In this document: positions 15,162-24,402 of the stretch, piece by piece | Layout: every line of letters starts with the position of its first letter | Numbering within the stretch: position 1 is the stretch's first letter | Assembly: GCF_003425985.1 (NCBI RefSeq) | Contig: NZ_CP022985.1 | Coordinates: forward strand, 99,501-163,500 | Direction: 5' to 3' | From: Mariniflexile sp. TRM1-10 | GTDB lineage: Bacteria > Bacteroidota > Bacteroidia > Flavobacteriales > Flavobacteriaceae | DNA length: 64,000 nt | The notes under the pieces: generated by a model | What the model was told of the DNA's origin: nothing | Seen by the model: the letters and a program-made list of their open reading frames with translations, nothing else | Databases searched by the model: none | Position numbers and translations under genes: made by a program

Positions 15162-16925
15162 ATGAAAGAATTACAGCACTTAAACAAATATTTTTTAAAA
15201 TACAAAAAGCAGCTTTTAATTGGTACTGTAATCACTATAATAGCCAGAATATTTTTGCTATATACACCACGTTATGTTCGGGAAATTTTTGTTGTTATTG
15301 AAAAATATTTAAAAGGCGGGGTTTCTGAACAGGTTGTAAAAGCAGAATTAACCGAAGTTATCATCTACATTATTGGTGCCGCATTAATTGCTGCCATACT
15401 TACGTTTTTTATGCGTCAATACATCATTAATGTTTCCCGTTACATAGAATTCGATTTAAAAAATGAAATCTACAACCAATACCAAAAACTTTCTTTAAAT
15501 TTTTATAAAAAGAACAGAACGGGCGATTTAATGAACCGCATTAGCGAAGATGTTGGTAATGTACGTATGTATGCAGGACCTGCCATTATGTATAGCATTA
15601 ATACCGTCACCCTTTTTATAATTGCACTTATTTACATGTTTAATGAAGCCCCCAAACTGGCTTTATATACGGTGTTACCCCTACCCATATTATCAATTGT
15701 TATATATAAATTAAGTAAAGAAATACATCATAGAAGTACCATTGTGCAACAGTTTCTATCTAAACTATCTACTTTCACACAAGAATCATTTAGTGGTATT
15801 TCGGTTATTAAAGCCTACGGAATTGAACCACAAACGGCTACCAATTTCAAATCGTTAGCTACTGAAAGTAAAGAAAAACAAATAAACCTCGCTAAAGTAC
15901 AAGCATGGTTTTTCCCTATGATGATTTTACTTATTGGCACCAGTAACTTACTGGTTATTTATGTGGGTGGCATGCAATACATTAATGGTGAAATTGAAAG
16001 TTTAGGAACCATTGCCGAATTTATTATTTATGTAAATATGCTTACATGGCCCGTGGCAACAGTGGGTTGGGTAACCTCTATTGTGCAACAAGCCGAGGCT
16101 TCCCAAAAACGCATTAACGAGTTTTTAAAACTGGAACCCGAAATAAAAAACACGGTAGAGGAACATACCATAATCAATGGAGACATTGTTTTTAATAACG
16201 TAACCTTTACATACGACGATACCAATATTCAAGCGTTAAACGGCATAAGTTTCCATATAAAAGAAGGCGAAACCTTAGCTATTTTAGGAAAAACAGGTTC
16301 TGGGAAATCGACTATTTTAGATTTAATTGGCCGTCTTTATGATATTGATGGCGGTTCTATTTTAATAAATGGCATTCCTATTAAAAATCATAATCTAACC
16401 GATTTACGAAAAAGCATTGGCTATGTGCCCCAAGATGCCTTTTTGTTTTCAGATACCATTAAAAACAATATTAAGTTTGGGAATCAGTATGCTACGGATG
16501 AAGAGGTTATTGAAGCCGCCAAAAATGCCCAAGTACACAAAAACATCATTAAATTCAATAATGGATACGATACTATTTTAGGTGAACGTGGTATTACGCT
16601 TTCGGGTGGGCAAAAACAACGTGTGTCTATTGCACGTGCTATTATAAAGCTGCCGGAAATTTTATTGTTCGACGATTGTTTATCGGCTGTCGATACCGAA
16701 ACCGAAGAAAAAATATTAAAAAATTTAACCAGAATAACTAAAGGCAAAACATCTATTATTGTGGGTCATAGGGTATCTTCTGCAAAAAATGCCCATAAAA
16801 TTATAGTGTTGGATAATGGTAAAATAGTTCAAGAAGGCACACACGAAACACTTATAAATGTAGAAGGGTACTACCAACACCTATACTTAAAGCAATCAAG
16901 TGAAGCTTCTTCAAATAAAGACTAA
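15162..16925 (+). CDS. ABC exporter, fused permease-ATPase
   Basis: 587 residues. N-terminal six-helix type I exporter domain (~1-310) with the coupling segment LNFYKKNRTGDLMNRISEDV. C-terminal ATPase: Walker A LGKTGSGKST, Q-loop GYVPQDAFLF, signature LSGGQKQR, Walker B ILLFDDCLSAVD, H-loop VGHR. The residue after the Walker B Asp is Asp, not the catalytic Glu. That is typical of the degenerate half of heterodimeric MdlA/TM287-like exporters, so a partner elsewhere is likely. The substrate is unknown; lipids or drugs are common. Confidence 0.9.
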   Translation: MKELQHLNKYFLKYKKQLLIGTVITIIARIFLLYTPRYVREIFVVIEKYLKGGVSEQVVKAELTEVIIYIIGAALIAAILTFFMRQYIINVSRYIEFDLKNEIYNQYQKLSLNFYKKNRTGDLMNRISEDVGNVRMYAGPAIMYSINTVTLFIIALIYMFNEAPKLALYTVLPLPILSIVIYKLSKEIHHRSTIVQQFLSKLSTFTQESFSGISVIKAYGIEPQTATNFKSLATESKEKQINLAKVQAWFFPMMILLIGTSNLLVIYVGGMQYINGEIESLGTIAEFIIYVNMLTWPVATVGWVTSIVQQAEASQKRINEFLKLEPEIKNTVEEHTIINGDIVFNNVTFTYDDTNIQALNGISFHIKEGETLAILGKTGSGKSTILDLIGRLYDIDGGSILINGIPIKNHNLTDLRKSIGYVPQDAFLFSDTIKNNIKFGNQYATDEEVIEAAKNAQVHKNIIKFNNGYDTILGERGITLSGGQKQRVSIARAIIKLPEILLFDDCLSAVDTETEEKILKNLTRITKGKTSIIVGHRVSSAKNAHKIIVLDNGKIVQEGTHETLINVEGYYQHLYLKQSSEASSNKD

Positions 16926-16937
16926 TACCATTTACTA

Positions 16938-17128
16938 TTTGTGTTTACTGTAATAAAATGCCTTTTTTTCCCCTCGCTATTTCAATATAAAATGAAAATA
17001 TAGCTTTGTCTATGCTCAATACGCCAGCTGGCTCGTCGTTAAAAATGTGCAGTGCACATTTTCTTTTCACTCTGCCCTCTATTTTATATCGATAAAAAAT
17101 CATCATTCTCTTTTATAGTAAACTCAAA
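16938..17128. repeat. MITE-like element M4 with a central 10-bp palindrome
   Basis: Degenerate inverted ends (TTTGTGTTTACT at 16938 and AGTAAACTCAAA at 17117) enclose 191 bp with no ORF. At 17024-17036 it has CCAGCTGGCTCGT, then a palindrome AAAATGTGCA-G-TGCACATTTT (17042-17062), then CTCTGCCCT. M3 has the same frame with a different palindrome. This explains most of the gap downstream of the exporter. Confidence 0.55.
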
Positions 17129-17287
17129 CAACAACTGGCATAAACCCTTTATTTATAAACAAATAGGCTTGCATTAAATGCAACAAAATAGGATACTTTA
17201 AAAAGAAATTTCATAAAATGTTGGTTCGTATTGGTTTTTTTTAGATTTTTGATATAAATTGATAATTTAATAAATTTCTATATAACT

Positions 17288-17677
17288 ATGAACAATAATG
17301 ACATGATGGAGAAAGAGGAGATTTTTTCTAAAGTATTAAGAGCAGGAAGACGCACATATTTTTTTGACGTAAGATCTACAAAAGCAGACGATTATTATCT
17401 AACTATTACCGAAAGTAAAAAATTCACCAATGATGATGGTTCGTTTCATTACAAGAAGCATAAAATTTATATCTACAAAGAAGACTTTAGTGAGTTTAAA
17501 GATATTTTAGCTGAAATGACCGATTATATTATTGATGAAAAAGGTGATGAAGTTATTAGTGAGCGTCATCAAAAAGACTTCAAAAAAGAATATGATACTG
17601 AAGAAACTCCTAGTGAAAACGGGGAATTACACAAATCGACCGAAAGTTTCACTGATTTAAGTTTTGATGATATTTAA
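17288..17677 (+). CDS. DUF3276 (PUR-alpha-like) nucleic-acid-binding protein
   Basis: 129 residues. The central ~80 form a PUR-type beta-beta-beta-beta-alpha unit (VLRAGRRTYFFDVRSTKADD, YYLTITESKKF, HKIYIYKEDFSEFKDILAEM), followed by an acidic disordered tail. Family members bind single-stranded DNA or RNA. Single gene with its own terminator. Confidence 0.85.
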   Translation: MNNNDMMEKEEIFSKVLRAGRRTYFFDVRSTKADDYYLTITESKKFTNDDGSFHYKKHKIYIYKEDFSEFKDILAEMTDYIIDEKGDEVISERHQKDFKKEYDTEETPSENGELHKSTESFTDLSFDDI

Positions 17678-17704
17678 TACGGTAATAAAAAAAATGAACA
17701 ATAC

Positions 17705-17734
17705 AAACCGTTACTTTTTGGTAGCGGTTTTTTT
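17705..17734 (+). terminator. Intrinsic terminator after the DUF3276 gene
   Basis: AAACCGTTAC and GTAGCGGTTT form a 10-bp stem with a six-base loop and seven T. It sits between two convergent genes and touches the stop of csaA. Confidence 0.85.
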
Positions 17735-18068
17735 AGCTCACAACATGACCGTTTTTTACTTTGTTTTCTGGGTTTAATAAAATAACATCTTTACCGTTAA
17801 CCGCTCCTAAAACCAAACATTCACTCATAAACTTAGCTATCTGTTTTTTAGGAAAGTTTATAACGGCCACAATTTGTCTTTCTAGTAAATCTTCCTTTTT
17901 ATATCGTGTAGTAATTTGTGCTGACGACTTTTTAATTCCCAAATCGCCAAAATCAATTGTTAATTGGTAGGCAGGATGGTGTGCTTCAGGAAAATCATTT
18001 ACTTCAATAATGGTTCCTACCCGCAAGTCTATTTTAGAAAAATCCTCAAAAGTTATAGTCCTATTCAT
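17733..18068 (-). CDS. csaA: CsaA-like tRNA-binding-domain protein
   Basis: 111 residues, all one OB-fold tRNA-binding domain (FSKIDLRVGTIIEVNDFPEA at the start, NFPKKQIAKFMSECLVLGAV in the core). CsaA is described as an export-related chaperone; the domain also occurs in MetRS. Full length for the family. Shares a 47-base divergent spacer with the thioredoxin-like gene. Confidence 0.88.
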   Translation of the reverse strand: MNRTITFEDFSKIDLRVGTIIEVNDFPEAHHPAYQLTIDFGDLGIKKSSAQITTRYKKEDLLERQIVAVINFPKKQIAKFMSECLVLGAVNGKDVILLNPENKVKNGHVVS

Positions 18069-18115
18069 TTTTTAAAAATACAAATTATTCCGAACTTTGA
18101 ATAAAACTCATTATT

Positions 18116-18679
18116 ATGGCAAATACACCTTCAAATATGTTACCCTTGGGTACTACGGCACCTTACTTTGAATTACCTGATACTATTAGCGATACACTTA
18201 TAGATTTGGAAACGGTTAAAGGCAAAAATGGCACAGTTATTATGTTTATCTGCAACCACTGCCCTTTTGTAATTCATGTATGTGATGAAATAATAGCTAT
18301 TGCAAAGGCCTATTTAAAAAAAGGGATTGGTTTTGCAGCGATTTCTAGTAACGATGCTATCAAATACCCGCAAGATGGTCCTGATAAAATGAAAATTCAC
18401 GCTAAAAGTGAAAAATTCCCATTCCCTTATTTATATGATGGAAGTCAAGATATTGCCAAAGCTTATGAAGCTGCCTGTACACCCGATTTTTATGTGTTTA
18501 ATAAAGATTTAAAGTTAGTTTACCGAGGGCAGTTGGACGATTCAAGACCTGGGAATGGCAAACCTGTTACAGGAAGTGATTTACGGCATGCATTGGATTG
18601 TTTGATAGAAGACAAAGAAAACAGCAACCCACAAAAACCTAGTATAGGTTGCAATATAAAATGGAAAATCCCAGAATAG
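18116..18679 (+). CDS. Thioredoxin-fold protein (AhpC/TSA-like) with CNHC
   Basis: 187 residues. Thioredoxin/peroxiredoxin fold: a GTTAPYFELPD N-terminus, CNHC active site in MFICNHCPFVIHVC, then AACTPDFYVFNKDLKLVYRG with the cis-Pro. No signal peptide, so it is cytoplasmic. Probably a disulfide reductase or peroxide-related protein; the exact substrate is unknown. Confidence 0.8.
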   Translation: MANTPSNMLPLGTTAPYFELPDTISDTLIDLETVKGKNGTVIMFICNHCPFVIHVCDEIIAIAKAYLKKGIGFAAISSNDAIKYPQDGPDKMKIHAKSEKFPFPYLYDGSQDIAKAYEAACTPDFYVFNKDLKLVYRGQLDDSRPGNGKPVTGSDLRHALDCLIEDKENSNPQKPSIGCNIKWKIPE

Positions 18680-18749
18680 AATGCTAGACGACTTAGACTT
18701 CTTAGATTATTAGACCTCTTAAATTGTTAGATTGTTGGATTTCTTAGAA

Positions 18750-19235
18750 TTAGTTGGTGGTTAGTTGCCAAAAACCTACGTCGTGCCACTTATCGAATTT
18801 ATAGCCAACTTCCTTAAAATGCGCTACTTTTTCAAATCCAAAACCCTCATGAAGTTTTACACTGGCATCATTAGGCAATGTTAAACCGCCAATAAGTACA
18901 TGGTAATTTTCTTCTTTTAGCTGTTGAATTAATTCTGAATACATTTTTTTCCCAATTTGTTTCCCCAATGTATTATGCTTCAAGTAAATGGTTAGCTCTA
19001 CTGTCTTATTATAGGCAGGTTTTGTTCGAAACGTATTGGCATAGGCATAACCTAATATCTCATCATTTTCTTCGTAAACTATAAAGGGAAATTGACTGGA
19101 AATGGTGCTTATTTTCTCTTCAAAATCCTGAGCCGAAAAAGGAACCAAATCTAGCGTTACGATAGAATGAATAACATAATAATTATAGATCGCTACAAGT
19201 TGTTGGGCATCTGCAACAGTTACTGGTCTTATCAT
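18750..19235 (-). CDS. GNAT acetyltransferase, phosphinothricin-acetyltransferase type
   Basis: 161 residues, MIRPVTVADAQQLVAIYNYY start. PAT-like features: IVTLDLVPF near the N-terminus, FRTKPAYNKTVELTIYLKHN and the KQIGKKMYSEL acetyl-CoA site, ending HDVGFWQLT. The family acetylates amino-acid-like compounds. Ends before a low-complexity spacer and starts six bases after the DinB-like gene stop; the two are probably one operon. Confidence 0.8.
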   Translation of the reverse strand: MIRPVTVADAQQLVAIYNYYVIHSIVTLDLVPFSAQDFEEKISTISSQFPFIVYEENDEILGYAYANTFRTKPAYNKTVELTIYLKHNTLGKQIGKKMYSELIQQLKEENYHVLIGGLTLPNDASVKLHEGFGFEKVAHFKEVGYKFDKWHDVGFWQLTTN

Positions 19236-19241
19236 AATCTT

Positions 19242-19787
19242 CTAAATCCAGTTATTACGTTTCATCAAATTTTCGATGTGTGCATAATGATGGTTGCTAT
19301 GCCATGCATACATACCTATATTCTTTTTTAAGACCACTTCACTTTGTGTTTCTGGGTGAATAAAATGCTTGTTTAAATCATTATCAGATAACCCTTTTAA
19401 TAAATAAACGAGCTTCGCATGAATGGCTTTTAAGTGAAGTAAGGACATATCAATTGGTGCCGATTTAGTATCAAATAATTCTGCCCACCTATCTTCATAA
19501 TAGGCTTTAATAACTGGTGTATCCTCTGTTAAAGTCCATTTAAATCGTGCATAGCTATGGTGATGGCTATCGGACAAATGATGAATAACTTGCCTAACCG
19601 TCCAACCTTCTGGTCTATAGGGCGTATCTAATTGGTCATCAGATAAATTCTTAACAAGATGTTCTAATCGGTTTGGAAAATGTTCTAAAATGGAAATCCA
19701 ACCCTCAATTTGTTGCGGATAAATATTAGTTGGGCAATCAAACTTCCCAATAGGGTATTTAAGTTTTTCTAATTCTTGTTTTATCAT
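19242..19787 (-). CDS. DinB/YfiT-family metal-dependent protein
   Basis: 181 residues. DinB four-helix bundle with the YfiT pattern: RQVIHHLSDSHHHSYARFKW holds the first metal His, and YAWHSNHHYAHIENL near the C-terminus the others. Members include bacillithiol or glutathione S-transferase-like enzymes and metal-dependent hydrolases. The substrate is unknown. Operon partner of the downstream GNAT gene. Confidence 0.82.
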   Translation of the reverse strand: MIKQELEKLKYPIGKFDCPTNIYPQQIEGWISILEHFPNRLEHLVKNLSDDQLDTPYRPEGWTVRQVIHHLSDSHHHSYARFKWTLTEDTPVIKAYYEDRWAELFDTKSAPIDMSLLHLKAIHAKLVYLLKGLSDNDLNKHFIHPETQSEVVLKKNIGMYAWHSNHHYAHIENLMKRNNWI

Positions 19788-19796
19788 ATGTAAATA

Positions 19797-19823
19797 TAAA
19801 AAAAAGCCACAATGAAGTGGCTT
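19797..19823 (-). terminator. Intrinsic terminator for the isomerase transcript
   Basis: Minus strand: AGCCAC-TTCATT-GTGGCT followed by a run of T. It lies about 85 bases after the isomerase stop and just before the next gene's start. Confidence 0.75.
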
Positions 19824-19842
19824 ATAAAACTATACTTTAAAT

Positions 19843-19902
19843 AAAAAATTTCTTGAAGCTGACTATCCTCGAAGCAGAGCCTTCTGATAATTATTTTAAT
19901 TA
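19843..19902. repeat. Dispersed hairpin repeat, copy B1 (GCAGAGCC loop)
   Basis: AAATTTCTTGAAGC, then TATCCTCGAAGCAGAGCCTT and TTTAATTAA. Same order as copies at 26384, 43806 and 43971. Stem quality is poor here (GAAG/CTTC only). Confidence 0.6.
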
Positions 19903-19905
19903 ATG

Positions 19906-20838
19906 TTATTTAACACTCATCAATTCTACATCAAAAATTAAGGTTGCATCTGGTGGAATAAGCCCTCCTGCACCTCTATTTCCATATCCTAAATGGCTAG
20001 GAATTACAAAACGTGCTTTATCACCTACGTTTAATAATTGAATGCCTTCATCCCAACCTGAGATTACATGACCAATTCCTACCGGAAAATCGATGGGTTG
20101 GTTGCGTTTGTATGATGAATCAAAAACAGTTCCATCTGCTAATTGTCCTTTATAGTGTACGGAGACATGCTTACCTTTTTCGGCTTTTGTCCCTGTTCCT
20201 TTTTGAATAATTTGATAACGTAATCCGCTTTCGGTTTTGTTAAATCCTGAGGCTAATTTATCTAATTCGGCTTCGGCTTCTCTTTTTGCTTCTGCTAATC
20301 TTTTTTCTCTTGAACCTTCAAAAGTTCTAAAAGCTTCAACGGCATTAAAAGCTTCTGCTTCTGCACCAACTCTTATAATTTCTAAAGTTTCAATTTTATC
20401 ACCTTGAGCGATAGCGTCAACCACATTTTGACCTTCAACCACTTTACCAAAAACGGTATGATTGTTATCTAACCAAGGTGTTTCAACATGTGTAATGAAA
20501 AACTGACTACCGTTGGTGCCAGGTCCTGCATTTGCCATAGACAAAACCCCTGGTCCATCGTGCTTTAAATCCGGATGAAACTCGTCATCAAATTTATAGC
20601 CTGGATCACCTGAACCTGAACCTTGTGGGCAACCACCTTGAATCATAAAATCTGGAATAACTCTATGAAATTTTAGACCATCATAATAAGGTGTTCCTTG
20701 AGGTTTTACTTTGTTTTCTAAGTTTCCTTCGGCCAAAGCTACGAAGTTACCAACTGTCCCTGGTGTTTTTTTGAATTCCAAAGTAACAAGGATCCCCCCT
20801 TTAGTTGTATTGAATTTTGCGTATAATCCGTCTTGCAT
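19906..20838 (-). CDS. Fused cyclophilin-FKBP peptidyl-prolyl isomerase
   Basis: 310 residues. Residues ~1-160 are a cyclophilin ([40 protein letters not shown]). ~160-200 is a charged helical linker, and ~205-310 an FKBP domain ([40 protein letters not shown]). Both speed proline isomerisation in protein folding. No signal peptide, so it is cytoplasmic. The fusion is common in Flavobacteriia. Confidence 0.92.
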   Translation of the reverse strand: MQDGLYAKFNTTKGGILVTLEFKKTPGTVGNFVALAEGNLENKVKPQGTPYYDGLKFHRVIPDFMIQGGCPQGSGSGDPGYKFDDEFHPDLKHDGPGVLSMANAGPGTNGSQFFITHVETPWLDNNHTVFGKVVEGQNVVDAIAQGDKIETLEIIRVGAEAEAFNAVEAFRTFEGSREKRLAEAKREAEAELDKLASGFNKTESGLRYQIIQKGTGTKAEKGKHVSVHYKGQLADGTVFDSSYKRNQPIDFPVGIGHVISGWDEGIQLLNVGDKARFVIPSHLGYGNRGAGGLIPPDATLIFDVELMSVK

Positions 20839-20930
20839 GCTATTCTTTTTTAATGAAGCTGCAAATATAAGAAATGATTAACAATTGTTTATTAACGAAT
20901 GGTATTTTTTGATTGGTTTACTGTAAGGAG

Positions 20931-20990
20931 TTGTAAAGTTAAAAGTTATAAAGTTACAAAGTTACAAAGGGACTGAGCTGTAAAGCTAAA
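20931..20990. repeat. Degenerate word repeat (TTACAAAG type)
   Basis: Loose repeats of an AAAGTTA/TTACAAAG word in the recQ-isomerase spacer. Similar word-like arrays with other words are seen at other intergenic sites in this window. No coding potential. Confidence 0.4.
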
Positions 20991-21025
20991 TCTCATAACC
21001 CCATAAACCCATAAACTTAAAAACG

Positions 21026-23230
21026 TCAATTAGCTACTTCACTAATAAACTTAATTCTATACAAACGAAGTTCATCTTCATCATAATCACCATCAAATTC
21101 CTTAATAGCGACATCTATGCTATCCGTTTTAGATTCCATAAAGTAATCATGAATTTCATCTTGTTGGTCTTCATCTAAAATCTCATCAATCCAATAGTTT
21201 ATATTTAGTTTGGTACCAGAATAGACTATGGCTTCCATTTCCTTGATAAAATCTTCCATAGACATGCCTTTTGATGAAGCAATATCATCTAATGGCAACT
21301 TTCTATCTATGTTTTGAATAATATAAAGTTTATTGGCTGAATTACTTCCCGTAGATTTAACAACTAAATCATCTGGACGAATAATATCGTGTTCTTCAAC
21401 ATATTGTGCTATAAGTTCTATAAAATCTTTACCATATTTTTTTGCTTTTCCATCACCAACACCATGCACGTTAGCAAGTTCTGCCATAGTAATGGGATAT
21501 TTTAACGCCATATCTTCTAGCGATGGGTCTTGAAAAATAACAAAAGGAGGCACTCCTAATTTTTTAGCATTCTTTTTACGTAAATCTTTCAATAAATTCA
21601 TTAACAACTCATCGGCTACAGCGCCTTCTCCTTTAGCTGCTGTAACAATAGTACCGTCTTCTTGCTCTCCATCAAAAATGTGGTCTTCGGTCATCATAAA
21701 AGATTCTGGTTTTTTTATAAAATCTCTACCAGCTTTAGCTAATTTGATCACACCATACGTTTCAATATCTTTTTTAAGCAACCCAGACACCAGTACTTGC
21801 CTTAATAAGGCCATCCAATACTTTTTATCTTTATCTTTCCCTTTCCCAAAGAAAGCTTGCTCGTTGGTTTTATGCGAATTAATTAAGGCATTTTCTTTAC
21901 CCGTAATAACATGTACTAGGTCTTTAGACTTGTACTTTTCGTTAGTTTTATCAATAGTTTCAAGAAGTAACTTAACATCATCTTTCGCTTCGTGTTTCTT
22001 TTTGGGGTGTCTAACGTTATCATCCATATCGCCACCTTCACCTGTTTCGTTATCAAACTCTTCACCAAAATAATGTAAAATAAACTTTCTACGGGAAATA
22101 GATGTTTCGGCGAATGCTACCACTTCCTGCAATAAGGCCTGCCCGATTTCCTGTTCTGCAACGGGTTTACCAGACATGAATTTTTCAAGTTTCTCGATGT
22201 CTTTATAGGCATAATATGCCAAACAATGTCCTTCACCACCATCGCGCCCTGCCCTACCGGTTTCTTGGTAATAGCTTTCTATACTTTTCGGAATATCGTG
22301 ATGAATTACAAAACGCACATCAGGTTTGTCGATGCCCATACCAAAGGCTATTGTAGCTACCACCACATCAACATCTTCCATTAAAAAGTTGTCTTGGTAG
22401 TTTGATCTTGACTTAGCATCTAATCCCGCATGATAAGGGACTGCTTTAATACCATTAACCTGCAAAACCTGTGCAAGTTCTTCAACTCGTTTTCTGCTTA
22501 AACAGTAAACAATACCGGACTTTCCTTGGTTTTGCTTTATAAAACGGATGATGTCGGCATCTACATTCTTGGTTTTAGGACGTACTTCATAATATAAATT
22601 AGGTCTATTAAACGAGGCTTTAAATGTTTTAGCCCCACTAATTCCTAAGTTTTTAATAATATCTTCCTGCACTTTAGGCGTTGCCGTAGCAGTTAAACCT
22701 ATAATGGGAATGTTATCGCCAATACGACCAATAATATGTTTTAAATTTCTGTATTCCGGTCTAAAATCATGTCCCCATTCACTAATACAATGTGCTTCGT
22801 CAATAGCCATAAAAGACACTTTCACCGAACGTAAAAACTCTACATTCTCTTCCTTAGTGAGCGATTCCGGTGCCACATAAAGAAGTTTCGTAATACCATT
22901 AACAATATCTTCCTTAACTCGTTTTATTTCTGTTTTATTTAGCGAGGAATTTAAAACATGTGCAATCCCTTCTTCATTGGAAACACCTCTAATGGCATCT
23001 ACTTGATTTTTCATTAAAGCTATTAAAGGAGACACTACAATGGCCGTTCCTTCTTGCATTAATGCTGGCAGTTGATAACAAAGCGATTTACCACCGCCCG
23101 TTGGCATGATAACGAATGTGTTATTTCCTGATAAAATACTTTCTACAACACCTTCTTGGAGTCCTTTGAATTTGCCAAACCCAAAATACTTTTTTAGTGC
23201 TGAATGCAAGTCACTTTTTGCTATTAACAT
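21026..23230 (-). CDS. recQ: RecQ-family DNA helicase lacking the zinc cysteines
   Basis: 734 residues. Helicase motifs: MPTGGGKSLCYQLPAL (Walker A), FMAIDEAHCISEWGHDFRPE (DEAH), IGLTATATPKVQ, and QETGRAGRDGG. The zinc-binding part normally reads RRK-YFGE-C-CxxC-xC; here SRRKFILHYFGEEFDN is followed by GEGGDMDDN with no Cys. HRDC domain near ~525-600 (PITMAELANVHGVGDGKAKK), then an extra helical tail. Unwinds DNA in recombination and repair. Confidence 0.93.
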   Translation of the reverse strand: MLIAKSDLHSALKKYFGFGKFKGLQEGVVESILSGNNTFVIMPTGGGKSLCYQLPALMQEGTAIVVSPLIALMKNQVDAIRGVSNEEGIAHVLNSSLNKTEIKRVKEDIVNGITKLLYVAPESLTKEENVEFLRSVKVSFMAIDEAHCISEWGHDFRPEYRNLKHIIGRIGDNIPIIGLTATATPKVQEDIIKNLGISGAKTFKASFNRPNLYYEVRPKTKNVDADIIRFIKQNQGKSGIVYCLSRKRVEELAQVLQVNGIKAVPYHAGLDAKSRSNYQDNFLMEDVDVVVATIAFGMGIDKPDVRFVIHHDIPKSIESYYQETGRAGRDGGEGHCLAYYAYKDIEKLEKFMSGKPVAEQEIGQALLQEVVAFAETSISRRKFILHYFGEEFDNETGEGGDMDDNVRHPKKKHEAKDDVKLLLETIDKTNEKYKSKDLVHVITGKENALINSHKTNEQAFFGKGKDKDKKYWMALLRQVLVSGLLKKDIETYGVIKLAKAGRDFIKKPESFMMTEDHIFDGEQEDGTIVTAAKGEGAVADELLMNLLKDLRKKNAKKLGVPPFVIFQDPSLEDMALKYPITMAELANVHGVGDGKAKKYGKDFIELIAQYVEEHDIIRPDDLVVKSTGSNSANKLYIIQNIDRKLPLDDIASSKGMSMEDFIKEMEAIVYSGTKLNINYWIDEILDEDQQDEIHDYFMESKTDSIDVAIKEFDGDYDEDELRLYRIKFISEVAN

Positions 23231-23436
23231 GAATGATACTGAAATTTATTTAATCGTTAAAAAATCATAAAAAATATTCAAAACCCACTGGATTATTTTT
23301 TAAAGTGTATAGAGAGAACCCTCGTGTTTTTTTCGTTAGTTTTGTAACGAAAATCGAAATTACAACAAAATTAATTTCGATTTACATTTAAAGATAATAA
23401 TTTCTTTATAAGCATCAACTAAAAAAACAATAAATT

Positions 23437-24402
23437 TTGAATAGTAAAAGCTCAATTATCAATATTGCAAAACAAACTATTGAAATGGAAAGTAAAGCCA
23501 TTTTTAACCTGTCAAATTTAGTAAATGATGATTTTGCCGATGCCGTAAACCTTATTTACAATTCTAAGGGGCGTGTTATCATTACAGGCATTGGTAAAAG
23601 TGCTATTATAGCAAGTAAAATTGTTGCTACTTTAAATTCAACCGGAACCCCTGCAGTTTTTATGCACGCCGCCGATGCTATTCATGGTGATTTAGGACTT
23701 ATTCTTGAAGATGATGTGGTCATTTGTATCTCAAAAAGCGGTAACACCCCAGAAATAAAAGTGCTTATCCCACTTATTAAAAGAGCTAAAAACAAAATAA
23801 TTGCTATTACAGGCAACTTAGAATCGTTTTTGGGACAACATGCCGATTATATATTAAATGCTTACGTCGAAAAAGAAGTTTGCCCCAATAATCTGGCGCC
23901 TACAACAAGTACCACAGCACAATTGGTTATTGGCGATGCGCTTGCCGTTTGCTTATTGGATTTACGGGGTTTTTCCAGTACCGACTTTGCCAAATACCAC
24001 CCTGGAGGTGCTTTAGGGAAAAAATTGTACTTGCGTGTTCAAGATATATCCTCAGTTAACCAAAAACCAAAGGTCACTGCTTCAACAAGTATAAAAAACG
24101 TTATTATTGAAATCACGGAAAAAATGTTAGGAGTTACAGCTGTTGTTGAAAATGATAAAATTACAGGCATTATAACAGACGGCGATTTACGTAGAATGCT
24201 AACAAAGGTTGACGATTTCTCCAAACTAACCGCCAAAGATATCATGAGTCCCAATCCTAAGCGCATTAGTTCAGGTGCTATGGCGATTGATGCGTTGGAA
24301 ATTATGGAAACGCATGGTATTTCCCAACTTTTGGTTGAAGAAAACGGTAATTATGCAGGCATTGTTCACTTACACGATTTAATTAAAGAAGGCATTATAT
24401 AA
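23437..24402 (+). CDS. kdsD: Arabinose-5-phosphate isomerase (KdsD/KpsF type)
   Basis: 321 residues. An N-terminal SIS domain (VIITGIGKSAIIASKIVATL, ISKSGNTPEIKVLIPLIKRA, FAKYHPGGALGKKL) and two C-terminal CBS domains (~205-320). Interconverts ribulose-5-phosphate and arabinose-5-phosphate for KDO and LPS. The start is TTG at 23437; an ATG 16 codons later would remove conserved N-terminal sequence, so TTG is kept. Overlaps tatC by one base. Confidence 0.88.
   Translation: MNSKSSIINIAKQTIEMESKAIFNLSNLVNDDFADAVNLIYNSKGRVIITGIGKSAIIASKIVATLNSTGTPAVFMHAADAIHGDLGLILEDDVVICISKSGNTPEIKVLIPLIKRAKNKIIAITGNLESFLGQHADYILNAYVEKEVCPNNLAPTTSTTAQLVIGDALAVCLLDLRGFSSTDFAKYHPGGALGKKLYLRVQDISSVNQKPKVTASTSIKNVIIEITEKMLGVTAVVENDKITGIITDGDLRRMLTKVDDFSKLTAKDIMSPNPKRISSGAMAIDALEIMETHGISQLLVEENGNYAGIVHLHDLIKEGII

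Noticed and set aside
23328-23350. TTTCGTTA/TAACGAAA inverted repeat in the recQ-kdsD spacer as an operator
   Set aside because: One short inverted repeat in AT-rich DNA containing a TAGTTTTG box; not enough to call an operator or promoter.
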